A DNA stretch of 64,000 bases from Amphibalanus amphitrite (lineage: Eukaryota; Arthropoda; Thecostraca; Balanomorpha; Balanidae): positions 496,001-560,000 of the forward strand of contig NW_024881859.1 in NCBI RefSeq assembly GCF_019059575.1, in the 5' to 3' direction. Shown here piece by piece: positions 46,097 to 56,147 of this stretch. A program made the translations under genes and the position numbers. The notes beneath the pieces were generated by a model, which searched no databases, had not been told where the DNA came from, and saw only the letters and a list, made by a program, of their open reading frames with translations. Each line of letters starts with the position of its first letter. The stretch's first letter is position 1.

Positions 46097-48067
46097 ATGG
46101 ATCTAGATAGGAAGCTAGACAAGTTATGCGATTCAAGTGATTGGAACACAGCAGGAAACATGTCTCTGGTCACGAACTTATCCGACCGTGTACTTACTAA
46201 GACAGAAATAGCAGTGCTATCGCTCGGTTTAAAGTTCGATGTGGGTGGCCCAAGCAAGCATTTACAGGAATTTGTGATAAGAAATCATAGATTTGGAGAT
46301 TCGGACATAGAGAAGGGTTTCAAGCAAGGTGTCTCTGCGTGTTTAACAGCAATGGCCAAGGACCAGACAGTTACTGTTCCTAAGCGGTTTGTGCAGGCTC
46401 TGGACTCACTGAAAAAGGACCGCAGCATAATCATCACCACCGCTGACAAAGGGGGCGGAGTGGTTGTCATGAACTCAAAAGATTACGAAGCCAAAATGAA
46501 GACACTGCTACAAGACGGGAACACTTACCAGAACGAGGCGCCAGGCACATCTAAGAAAAAGTCCACTTCTTTTTCCAAGGAGGCAAGGAAAATACTGCGG
46601 AACTCAGAACCGGGAAAAAAGCTGCAATACCTGCTAGAAGAAAAGCCCAAGACACCGTCCATGAGGGGACAGCCCAAGATACATAAGACGGACGTGCCGA
46701 TGCGGCCCATCACATCAGGTGTCGACAGTGCACCGCACAGACTTGCCAAACATCTAGCCAAACCACTCTCACAATGTCTAGGAAAAATGAGTCCAACACA
46801 CTTAAAGAATTCTGCAGACCTCTTGGAAAGAATTCAGACAGTAGACCACACAAAACACATGGTAAGCTTCGACGTAAAATCACTTTTTACAAATGTTCCA
46901 ATTGATGGAGCCATGAGGGCCCTTCATGAGGTACTAGATCTAGTGGACGATGTCCAACTTCCGGTCCCAAAAGATGATTATATTAGATTAGTTGAACTCT
47001 GCATAAGATTTGGAAGTTTTGAGTTTCAAGGGGAGGAATTCACACAAATCAACGGACTAGCAATGGGGTCTCCATTGAGTGCAGTTTTGGCCAATTTATA
47101 CATGGAGCTGCTTGAAAAGGAGCACTTCCTTTCTATCTTCGGGGAAGATACAACAGTTTACAGATATGTAGACGATATAGTAGCTTTCATCCCCAATGAA
47201 CGTAGTGTGGAAGACCTGTTAAAACAACTCAATGATGTCGAACCAGCCATCCAGTTTACGTTAGAGCAGGAGAAGGACGGAAAACTTCCGTTCCTTGATG
47301 TAGTCATCAGGAGATTTGAAGAAGGGTTTAAGTTCTCTGTATATAGGAAACCAACTAACAAAGATGATTTCGTGCACTATTTTTCGGCACACAGCTTGCG
47401 AAGTAAGACAGGCATAGTCATCGGTTTCTTTTTGCGAGCCTACCGTATCTGCTCTCCTGAGTTCCTACAGGACGAGCTAGATTACATTAAGAAAGCATTC
47501 ATGGCGTTGAAATTCCCCGAGTCTCTACTGATCGAGTTACAGAAAAAAGCAAAACAGATCAGACACAGGCCCAGGACAGAGAGGGATGCACAAGACAAGA
47601 AAAGGGCATATTTTATTGCACCAAATAGTGAGACAACTGATCAAATAGCAAAGATGCTGGCGCCTGATCTGAGAGTAGTATCAGCTTCGGGAAAGAAGGT
47701 CGGGCAGATACTTGCTAGAAAAAAGCCAAAGGAAGTAGATTCAGACAGTATTGTGTACAAAATCCCTTGCAGCAAATGTGATAAATCGTATTTCGGAGAA
47801 ACGGGGAGAGGTCTAAGAAAACGTATTCAAGAGCACAAAAATGACTTACGTAATCACAGAACATCCAAGGCATTAGTCATTCACGCAGATCAAGAAGGAC
47901 ATCTACCAAACTGGAACGAAGCACAGGCCATACACACAGGTTTAACGAAAACACGTCGGTGGCTGATAGAGGCCGCTTACATTTCCACAGAAAAAGTGAT
48001 AAACGTATCGCCAGGCTTCTTCAAACTACATGATATTATAGCATCCCAGATCAAAGACATGCGATAG
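46097..48067 (+). CDS. Penelope-like reverse transcriptase with GIY-YIG endonuclease, 656 aa
   Basis: Copies element RNA into DNA at a nicked target. Order of parts: N-terminal PLE motif NLSDRVLTKTEIAVLSLGLK (27-46); GGGVVVMNSKDY (119-130); PKIHKTDVPMRPITSG (193-208); motif A SFDVKSLFTNVP (257-268, catalytic D259); motif B INGLAMGSPLSAVLANLYME (318-337); motif C YVDD (357-360); LPFLDVVIRR (397-406); YRKPTNKDDFVHYFS (416-430). The C-terminal endonuclease has VYKIPCSKC (553-561), YFGETGRGL (565-573), R576, H580, HADQEGH (596-602) and E625. The C-x2-C plus His pattern fits the Zn-binding GIY-YIG of Penelope-type elements. An in-frame stop just upstream and the junction at 46084 limit the start. 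Family members often have a longer N terminus, so this copy is probably 5'-truncated, though otherwise intact. Confidence 0.95.
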   Translation: MDLDRKLDKLCDSSDWNTAGNMSLVTNLSDRVLTKTEIAVLSLGLKFDVGGPSKHLQEFVIRNHRFGDSDIEKGFKQGVSACLTAMAKDQTVTVPKRFVQALDSLKKDRSIIITTADKGGGVVVMNSKDYEAKMKTLLQDGNTYQNEAPGTSKKKSTSFSKEARKILRNSEPGKKLQYLLEEKPKTPSMRGQPKIHKTDVPMRPITSGVDSAPHRLAKHLAKPLSQCLGKMSPTHLKNSADLLERIQTVDHTKHMVSFDVKSLFTNVPIDGAMRALHEVLDLVDDVQLPVPKDDYIRLVELCIRFGSFEFQGEEFTQINGLAMGSPLSAVLANLYMELLEKEHFLSIFGEDTTVYRYVDDIVAFIPNERSVEDLLKQLNDVEPAIQFTLEQEKDGKLPFLDVVIRRFEEGFKFSVYRKPTNKDDFVHYFSAHSLRSKTGIVIGFFLRAYRICSPEFLQDELDYIKKAFMALKFPESLLIELQKKAKQIRHRPRTERDAQDKKRAYFIAPNSETTDQIAKMLAPDLRVVSASGKKVGQILARKKPKEVDSDSIVYKIPCSKCDKSYFGETGRGLRKRIQEHKNDLRNHRTSKALVIHADQEGHLPNWNEAQAIHTGLTKTRRWLIEAAYISTEKVINVSPGFFKLHDIIASQIKDMR

Positions 48068-48230
48068 ATATGAACGGATGCATGGACGTATGTATACGAA
48101 GGAACGCAATCGATCGATCGAACGGATACGATATCTTTTAGCGAAAGACAATGTTTATAGTGAAGCGTGCTGTCAATGATGTTATTTGAATTTTTGATAT
48201 GTATGTCGACGAAATTATGTTTTAGCATTA

Positions 48231-48265
48231 GCCCATGAATAAGCAATAAACGCGAAACGTCGGGC
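48231..48265 (+). other. hammerhead-like motif in the right PLE arm
   Basis: GCCC / GGGC stem ends enclose CATGAATAAGC...GCGAAACGTC. GAAAC-GTC with the palindrome ACGT as helix III matches the minimal type-I hammerheads reported in Penelope-like elements. However, the CTGANGA core is changed (extra A, and T in place of the essential G8), so self-cleavage is unlikely in this copy. Confidence 0.45.
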
Positions 48266-48391
48266 GAAAAAAACCTCAATTTTTAAACATTAGCTTTAGT
48301 CTTAATTTAAAACAAATGAACAATAATTAATTTAAGGCCTTCCTATACGCTCAGCAACACTTGTCAATTTATATACTTAACCCGTAGATAC

Positions 48392-50779
48392 ATTGCATGG
48401 TGGTCTGTTTCGGTTACTGGTTCGGTGCATTGAAGTAGGCGGATGCAGTGAATTGAATGTGAATTAGAGAATATATTCATTTGTTTTTGTGCGAGAATAG
48501 TACCTCTTTTTACTTTTCACATCATTCCTCAGAACAGAAGCTGAACAGCATCTTACCCATGATTAGTGCAGGGCAAGGATAAATATGCAAGATCATCTAA
48601 TTCCAACCGCGTTCTATGTATCGTCTACGGCTTACGCAAGTTCGTTTATCAAAATGTGATCTGTACAGTGAGAGTACAATAACTATACACGACATTGCCA
48701 GCGCCGCCTCTCTCCGGTCACTCTCGTCTGATAAGGTGTCCGCATCATCCAGAGCTCACACTCTACTTCCATCCGCGTGAGCCACCAATCTCTGGGCCCA
48801 CGCTCAGGTTAGCCACATCCGCTTACCCTTTTGACCGTGCGTCACCACTATTTGGCCGCCCTCTCGCTGTTTTTGTAGACACAGTGTGGCGTCAGTAGCT
48901 CTTCGAAGCTCGACAGGTTATTGGTTGTGATTTATGTGACCGGGGGGGGGGGGGGCATAGAGCCCACCAGAGCCGCTCCCTGGTTGGTTGAGGCTCCGGC
49001 GCTGTCAGGATTGGAAGTCGATAGTGTGGCGCAGTTTTGAGTGGCAAGAAAATATGGTAAGGAAGATATGTATTTTTGGTTAACACATGCTATGTCCCCT
49101 GTGAAGTTCCAAGCTGTGAGTTGTTGTGATGGCATAATCCGAAATAAGCTCTTCGGCTGCGTAGTAGAGCCCGGGGTATGGCGCAGTTGGTTCGTTTCGT
49201 GGACATGACCGGTGAGCACAGAGCCTCCTTTCGGGCCCATTTGCCGGTAATGGTGGGGACGACGTGCGCTGTCCCGGTCACTTTGAGCGCTAACCATGAT
49301 TGGAGAGGGCCGCCGGCCGTCGGCGGGGCCGTCGGGACCTCCGCCGCGGTCAGACGAGTACCACCGGCAGTCAGACGAGTATCGCACCCCCGGCCGGCCG
49401 GACCCCCCGGCGGTCCCAGTGGATCTTTCGAGCTGAACACGACGCTGTAGCGCTTTAACGCTTTATGATCTCGGTTGAAATGGCGTTTTCAGGGCTGCAG
49501 CTTTGTTAGTGCTTTCAGTATGATGTTATCGTTGTTGATGAGTTAATTAAGTGTCCTTTTCGTAGAGGCAGCCTCATTCAACAACCTCATTCCGCGATTT
49601 TATGTTTGCTTTTGAATCGATCTTGCTTATCAATCCCGGTGGAATATAAACCCATGATTGAATGACTATTTACCGTTCTGATCACCAGAACAATGCATTT
49701 TACTGCAGCTAGTTGATCGATAACTCAAACAGCTGTGTCCTGGAATCGTATGAAAGACAATCTAGCCGTAGCGGAGTTAGGCAATGCATATGAAGACCGT
49801 GGCATCAGGCACGGACGGGACGTAAAGGTCAAACAGAGGCTCACGTGACAGCGCGATCAGTTAGTTTCTGGGTGATGGTGCCCCCAGACAGCGTGCCACT
49901 TGTGCTGTAAAAAGGAATAAACGCGATTTGCATGATATATTAGGGAATGAATGACAGCGTATGTGCACAAGTGTACTGCTTGATTCTTATCATCGGCAGC
50001 GTCGATCGCCATTTACGTAAACAACTCTTGATGCTTTTAATTACGGCGCTTAATTAGTTGGAGTTAAATGTCGCGCGTCATTTCGAGTGGATTGACCCGT
50101 TGCAGTCTTAACTTCTATGATCCAATTAGGAGTTGCCGGAAGTGATGAGCGCCTCCAACCGCCGGCTGACATTTGGGGATCAGAGCGTGCCGACTCCCCC
50201 TGTCTGTGTCGGAAAGGGCCCGGGGACTCCGCCACCACCTCAGGCTGGCCTACGCACCTCCATGACCCGTGACTTGTGACATGTGACTGGCCGGGTGTAG
50301 TGCGCTAACCCGGACCTCACCCCGCGACTTGCGACCGGCCGAGTGGACCAGGGAACTCAACTTTGTCCACTGACCCCGGCGGCCGGTGGTCGGGACAACT
50401 TTGTTCGTTTGTTGCGGTCGCCGTCGCCCTCCTGTAATGCACAACCTGTGGCGACGCCTTTGATCGCGTCTTTGATCTTGCCTCCCCGATCCCCGTGTCG
50501 CATGACATGGGCGGCAGCCAGACTCGCTGTGCAAACCGCCCGCCCGCTATTCTGCAGTTTCGCGGTAATGAATCAGGAAGTGTGGTGTTGACGTAAATGC
50601 TCGACGCCTCTCTGTGGTGCGAGATGTGTCCATTATTTTTTTTTTCACTGAGCCTTAGTAGTTTGTACTGGCAGCTAGTCCTGTTATTTCTGGTTTCTGT
50701 TTCTCGTACACTCCCATTATGTCTTTTTAGTGCCCTATTCTGCGCTGGTTTTCCTCACATATCGGCCTCTGTGTTTCAG
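48392..50779. other. furry intron between exons C and D, right part; nothing recognised
   Basis: Includes a poly-G tract at 48942-48955 and GC-rich DNA near 49300-49420 and 50100-50560. No additional exon or terminal repeat was identified. Confidence 0.5.
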
Positions 50780-50890
50780 TACTTTTCTCAGATTGAGGCG
50801 TCGAGCGCGGCCCAGCAGCGCAGGGAGGGCTGGGGCTCGGCGGAGGCCACCGAAATGGTTATCAACAACCTGCTCTACATCACGGCAAAG
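50780..50890 (+). CDS. fry: furry homologue, internal exon D
   Basis: Acceptor TGTGTTTCAG, donor GCAAAG|GTCAGT. Phase 0 at both ends, 37 residues: YFSQIEASSAAQQRREGWGS then AEATEMVINNLLYITAK. The GWGS-EATEMVxNNLxYITAK block is strongly conserved in furry/FRYL proteins. The N-terminal half (QIEASSAAQQRR) is the variable insert that precedes it. No duplicated junctions were seen around this exon. Confidence 0.95.
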
Positions 50891-53150
50891 GTCAGTCCCG
50901 CGCCGCCGACCGCCGCCACTCGCAGCCGACCGCCGCCGCCGCCCTGTCGTGTCACGAATTAGGGTGTCGTTAAATTGGCATGGTGTCTGTCTGTTGTGCA
51001 GAGAAGGGAAATTGCTTTTTTTGTGACGACTTTAGTAGTCATTTTCAGGAAGATGCTGGTATTTTGATTTGTGCTGTTTTAGCTGCAGATACCCAGTGAA
51101 CTGTGTGGTGTGATTCTGGTAAGAGCTGCTTTTTAATGGCATATAACCAGTGGGCTGTGTGACGGGATGATAATGTATGCTCGTAAGTGTAGTGCATTGC
51201 AGTTATTTATGGCCCGTTTGGCTTAGCACTTATTTGGGGATGACCTTGCGGGCTGCGGCCTTCGACGATTGAATGACGTCTGCACGTAAAGAACATGACG
51301 AAATATGCGACTACATTTGCCCCATGGCTCCCATGTGACTGTCATTAATGGCTACTGGGGCATCTGAACAGACGCTGTGTGGTCGGATCTCCGGTGAATT
51401 CCTTGTTATGCGCGTTACGGCTCACTACAGCGATGGTGATATCGCCCACGGACCATCTCATAATCCACACACCATTCTGGCTATATTTGCGACTTTGTCT
51501 CGACTCGGCATTCCGTCTTTGCACACTGCCTCTTGTTCTCCGCCTTCCACATCCGTAAGACGGTTCGTACGATCCTAACCTCTCGTCTCCTTCGCACCCT
51601 CCCCTCTCCCCCCTCCGTCACGCCTCCCTCCCCTCCCGTCCGCTCCCCGTCGCCCCGCCGGACTGCGAGCTCGCCAGTGCCGGGATTGGCGCGGCCCGAA
51701 CGTCCGCTGCTGTCGGCTCCGGCGATCAATGAACAGATGATGACGGATCACGAACGTCGACCGCCCTTCCAAGGGGCCGCGAACGGTTTCCGTCGACTGG
51801 CCTTCGCAGCTGGGCCGCGGAGACCACCTGCACCCGCCGCCGGCACACCGCGCGGCAAAGAATTATCGCCGCCAAATCGCCACTAAGTTGTGATAAATCG
51901 CTGCGAAGACAGCGCCTCGCCTATGACCTATAGCGAGTTAGCGGGCGACATTTTGCCGACCACGTGTTAGCGGAAAGGTCTGGCCAGTCGGATTCGTTCC
52001 GGGAAATTCGGGTTACATGTGAAGCACGATCACATGGGAAATGGATGTCCACCGAGTTCAAAGCTGAAAAAGATTCCGCACTTATAGCGTCATGTGGTGT
52101 TTAACGTACTTTGCTTCGTTGACCTTATGCTTCGAGCTTTATGATCTTCTTTGAAGCCATCAGATAAATTTTGAACCATCTTTAGCACCCAGTGCATGCT
52201 CACTCGGGGGATGCGCATTGCGCAGCATGTTTGCTGACGTGTTACGCATAAACTTATTGAAACCGGCAGCCAGAAGACGCACATGTCTCCGTGTGTGCGC
52301 ACGGGCCAATGGCTCGCACAAACACTACGCGAGCACGCTCCCGTCTGTCCGGCCTGTGGGACGCACGCGACCGGTGGCAGATCTGTCATCGCGTGTCATC
52401 GGTGCGGTGACAGCTGTCATCGCGTGCGACCGTCACCTACGACTCGGTCACGCCACGGGAAACACAGCGACGGCGGCTCTCCACTCCGCCATTGTTGCCA
52501 GTTTCTAAGCTTTACGCGCACAGATTGTCTGGCTGGCTTTATCTTATTCCGCGTCTGTCTGCTAGCTGAAATGGCCTCATTTGCTAGACTGCCTAATGAC
52601 TCGTGGAAGGCGTTCCGTTCACAGCTTGGGGAATTCTAAATGTGCCCAGCTGTTGCCGCAGACGTTTTCGCCAAGGAGCTGGCTCACACTGGGGTTAGAG
52701 GGGGAGAGGGATGAGGGCGAGGGCAACCGGACCTGTCTCCAGTCTGTGTGATGTAAGCGCACAGAGCTCAGTAGGCTGATCGTTCCCCGAAACGGATGTC
52801 TCCAGCCCAGTAACAGGGGTTCTAGGATAGCTAAAAACGGGCCCTGCTCTGATGTGGGATTGTCGGTTTACCGGCTGGAGTGAGGCCAGAGCTAGGATGA
52901 AAATGCATTAGCTGTTGGAAACGGTTGTGAGTTAATCTGTCAATTTAGTGCGTTGTCGGGCGTGAGTTATTTCTAGATGCGACCTGGACTGACGTTGAAG
53001 GATATGTCCTTGTTTGTAGCCAGGAGCCCGCCACTAATATAGAGTTGACGGTCCGATACACCATCTTTGAAGATGACCCTTGGATGATCTGGCCCAAATT
53101 CATAATCGTTAAATGACTTTGCCCTCACCTGGAAACTCATCTGACCCTGA
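50891..53150. other. intron sequence, nothing recognised
   Basis: GC-rich patches at 51590-51870; no exon or element ends found. Confidence 0.5.
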
Positions 53151-53335
53151 CACTGAGCCTGACTTGACCTGACACTGACCTGACCTGACCTGACCTAACC
53201 ATAACCCAACTTGACCATGGCCCAATCTGACCCTGATAGCATGGGACATGACCTGGCCATTGCCCGACCTGACCCGACCTGGCCCGGACCCGACCCGATC
53301 TGACCTGTCCTGACCCGACCTGACCTGCGATGGCG
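53150..53335. repeat. (CTGAC)n-type repeat up to exon E acceptor
   Basis: Repeats of CTGACC, CTGACCTGAC and CCGACCCGAC fill the region before the acceptor. They supply its pyrimidine content and end within about ten bases of the exon. Confidence 0.85.
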
Positions 53336-53339
53336 GCAG

Positions 53340-53474
53340 ATTGGCGACGACCACCCGAAGGAGCTGGAGGACCTGTGGGCAGCACTCTGCTCCTGCTGGC
53401 CAAACAACCTCAAGATCATCCTGCGCAGTCTGTTCATCCTCTGTGGAATGGCGCCCAATGAACTGCTGCCCTAC
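53340..53474 (+). CDS. fry: furry homologue, internal exon E
   Basis: Acceptor GGCGGCAG, donor CCCTAC|GTAAGT. Phase 0 at both ends, 45 residues: IGDDHPKELEDLWAALCSCW, PNNLKIILRSLFILCGMAPN, ELLPY. The GDDHPKE.E.LW..LC.CWPNNLK and GMAPNELLPY blocks are diagnostic of furry. The exon's 3' end with its donor has been copied several times into the following intron. Confidence 0.95.
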
Positions 53475-53494
53475 GTAAGTACCGGGGTTAGTAG

Positions 53495-53690
53495 GATAAT
53501 GTCCAACGAACCCAGTAGGATGCCCACTGCCCAGTAGCCTTATTTGAGTACTGGGATGGGGATGGCGCCCAACGAACTGCTGCTCTACGTGACCGAGTAC
53601 TGGGACCGGTGGGGTCCAAATGAGTTGCTGCCCTATGTGAGTACTGGCATTAGTAGGATGGCGCCCAACGAACTTATGCCCTATGTGAGT
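53495..53690 (+). repeat. tandem copies of the exon E tail with decoy 5' splice sites
   Basis: Copies of ATGGCGCCCAACGAACTGCT-type sequence followed by a GTGAG-like junction end at 53588, 53636 and 53684 (48-bp steps), with a more degraded copy near 53500-53545. Two junctions (53636 and 53684) keep a strong donor, TAT|GTGAGTAC. All are in the frame of exon E and keep the peptide MAPNELxxY. An in-frame TAG at 53535-53537 would stop any product that used them. Confidence 0.9.
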
Positions 53691-53699
53691 ACAACTATT

Positions 53700-54488
53700 T
53701 TGTCGACGACCGTCAGTTTTCGGTACCACTTCCACGTGAGTTTGCTCAGCGTCTGTGTCTCCGTACTTGTGCGTTTGACTGGATAAATCGTCCTGTGTTT
53801 GCACTAAGTCTTTTACGTCAGAAGCGAGAGGGGTCATAAGGACAAGCTAAAATTCTCGTCATCCATTGGTGTTCATCTGACCGTGACATAACAGATAGCG
53901 TATGAGCACTCGTGCATTCAGCAGCACGTGTGCACATAAGACCTTGCTCAAATACAGATGGACATCACGCTTTCATGTAGTTCGTTTTTATTATATAACT
54001 AGGTGTCCAGCATTACGCGCAGCGTAATGAATCAATTTTCATTAAAATCGGCCCAGTAGCGGCCGAGTTATTGCCAGAATGAATATTGCGTCTCCTCTTG
54101 GCCGGCGGTGCTCTGTTCCGTTATTCATTGCCAAAGGTCAGTGACCTTCCGGCTCTGATTTCACCCAGTTTTGCAAGCGAAGAAACTGAGCCTAAGGCGC
54201 GTGCCGTCTGCTCGAAGCCGGCCGCGGCCCAAAATCCCACAAAGATGCGCCCGCCACGTGCAAACCGTCGAACCCACCCCCTCCAAAATTTAATACAACA
54301 AACAGATGCACGCGTCCGACTTAAGTCGAAAATATCACCCCCGTAGCCCGCACCGTTCCGGAGCAATAGCCCGTCAAGCGTGACTGACGCGTCACATACG
54401 GACATTTTGATTTTTATATATGTAACAATGCCTTTGTAGCCGCACAGTCGGTGCTTTTTTCGTCCGTTGGACACTTGCGGCCTTTGAC
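53700..54488. other. intron sequence with one recurrent module, minus strand
   Basis: At 54034-54073 the minus strand reads ATAACTCGGCCGCTACTGGG then CCGATTTTAATGAAAATT, the module seen in many elements in this window. No exon and no clear element limits. Confidence 0.5.
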
Positions 54489-55456
54489 CCGAGCCCCGGT
54501 CACACATACACGACGCACGGCCCGCGCACCAAAAATTCATTCATTTAGGCCAGTGCGTCATCCTGCGCTATGCATTCGTTACTCGTTCGTCGAGTGCGCT
54601 GGGCCAACGGTATCATGCGTCGTCATTCGTTGCGTGCGTCGACAATTTTTGTGCATGCTCAAAAATGTGCGTTGAGCTCGACGCACGAAGACGAACGCCA
54701 GACACACGTGGAACACACGCTGGGTATTCGTTGTGTGCTCGTCGGCTGATGCGTAGCGAATACCTAGCGCGGACATAGCGTGCCTCAAACGCATGTCTAA
54801 CGGATGCGCATAGACTATAAAGGCGTGGTAAACAAGAGCTGAACGAGTCTGCAGCGCGCACAGCGTTCGTCTGGCGTATGTCATACGGTCCCGCCCTACC
54901 TCCTCATTTCTCCTTCTACCCTCATGGGTAACTCTTCTGCGTCATTGCTGCATAGTGCACAGGCTCCTTTCAATTCCTCCTGCTCTTGATGCCAGAATTT
55001 AGTGTTTTTCTTCGTGCAGGTCGCCTTTCGTCCCTTTGCCTTGGGAGACATCTTGATATCCCTTCAAATTCCATGGAGGGCCGATGAGGATGTACCCTCC
55101 TTGGCGTCCTAGTCCTACTGATATGACAACAGGCAAGACGGACCACTGCGCCGCTGCAAAGTGAAGTTCGCTGACTGTGCGTTGAATGCGCGGTGTACGC
55201 GCGATCCCTGCGTCCCGTGCGCTAGCAACCCGCTGTGCATCCGTTGTGTGTGCGCGCTTTATGCGCTCTGTATTCGCTGTGTAGGTGCCCTGTATACGCC
55301 CGGCGCGCTGGCAAAGCGCTTGTAGCGCGTTGTGCATTCGTTGTAAAGTTGCTATTTCCTGCTGACTCTTGACAAAAGTTGGTCACACATCAACGCACGA
55401 CGACGCACTGGTCTTTTTGCAATGCGCCGGCCGTACGTCATGTATGTGTGACCGGG
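54489..55456. mobile_element. TIR element, about 970 bp, 8-bp target duplication
   Basis: CCTTTGAC directly flanks it (54481-54488, 55457-55464). The termini share CCGGTCACACATACACGACG / inverted CATGTATGTGTGACCGG, continuing to ACGGCC, about 35 bp with a short left extension. Eight-base duplications fit the hAT superfamily but the ends do not prove it. The interior is made of repeated GTGTGCG/GCGTGCGT phrases with no transposase frame. Confidence 0.8.
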
Positions 55457-55464
55457 CCTTTGAC

Positions 55465-55864
55465 GGCCGGACCCAAAGGGCTCGGCGCCGTCTCCGATGT
55501 TAAAGACACGACGAGAGAATGCAGTGTGGGACCGGACACCGGGGACCGTCTCCCCGGTGGGAGAGAGCGCGCGTGACTCCCACGGCATTGACTATTGCGC
55601 AGCGGTTTTTTAGTAGAAGGTGTTCGGTGAAGAGTACTGCGATGGAAATCGAACGTTTTGATCTGATGATAGCATGCGTGAGAGGCAGGCGCTGTTTTTC
55701 ATGGGACGGACGGGGCACCATGTGATATTAGATTGTTTGATGACAAATATTGTAGTACGTATTGGCGGATCTCTATTGTGACGAAGATGTTGCCCTGAAA
55801 GTCGGACAGCTCCCACTGATCGGCGATTAAACATGTGTTCACCATCTGCCCACTGCGCCTCAGA
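55465..55864. other. intron sequence, nothing recognised
   Basis: No exon or terminal repeat seen before the 29-bp array. Confidence 0.5.
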
Positions 55865-55981
55865 TAGCGGCAGTGAGGCCCCGTGTCCCTGTATAGCGGC
55901 AGCGACGCCCCGTGTCCCTGTATACCGGCAGTGACGACTGGTGTCCCTAAGTAGCGGTGATGCCGCCCCTGTTCCCCGCAG
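55865..55981 (+). repeat. 29-bp tandem array ending at the exon F acceptor
   Basis: Four units start at 55865, 55894, 55923 and 55952 (TAGCGGCAGTGAGGCCCCGT and relatives, each ending near CCCTGTA). The last runs exactly into the acceptor CCCCGCAG. The first bases of exon F (GGCCGGCGGGTGGCG) resemble the start of a unit (TACCGGCAGTGACG), as if the exon boundary were part of the array. Confidence 0.85.
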
Positions 55982-56147
55982 GGCCGGCGGGTGGCGGTGT
56001 ACATGGCCCGCGTCCGTCCCGACCAGCTGGTCGAGGAGATGATGACCGAACTGCAGACGGTCGAGTCGATGAACTACACCATCGAGCGGACAGAGACGCC
56101 GCCATTCTTCCGTATCACGTCGCTGAGGAAGACGTCCAGTCACTCAG
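55982..56147 (+). CDS. fry: furry homologue, internal exon F
   Basis: Acceptor TTCCCCGCAG, donor CTCAG|GTGCGT. It starts in phase 0 and encodes 55 residues: [63 protein letters not shown]...[17 protein letters not shown] is a conserved furry block. It ends one base into a codon, completed by exon G as Val. The upstream intron end is the 29-bp array. Confidence 0.95.

Larger units (their letters stand above)
44805..48379 (+). mobile_element. Penelope-like retroelement with 1.28-kb inverted arm and 12-bp TSD
   Basis: ACCCGTAGATAC directly flanks the insertion (44793-44804 and 48380-48391). The left arm 44805-46084 is an inverted, nearly identical copy of 47073-48350. Between them is unique sequence with the start of the coding region. 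About 29 nt of unpaired sequence lie between the right arm and the TSD. A partial inverted copy joined to a main copy is a known arrangement of Penelope-like elements, thought to arise during target-primed reverse transcription. Near-identity of the arms and the intact ORF indicate a recent insertion. It sits in the intron between exons C and D. Confidence 0.93.

Noticed and set aside
53109-53837. 242-codon minus-strand frame
   Set aside because: It runs antisense through furry exon E, its copies and the TGACC repeat, and has Ser/Gly/Gln/Val repeat composition.
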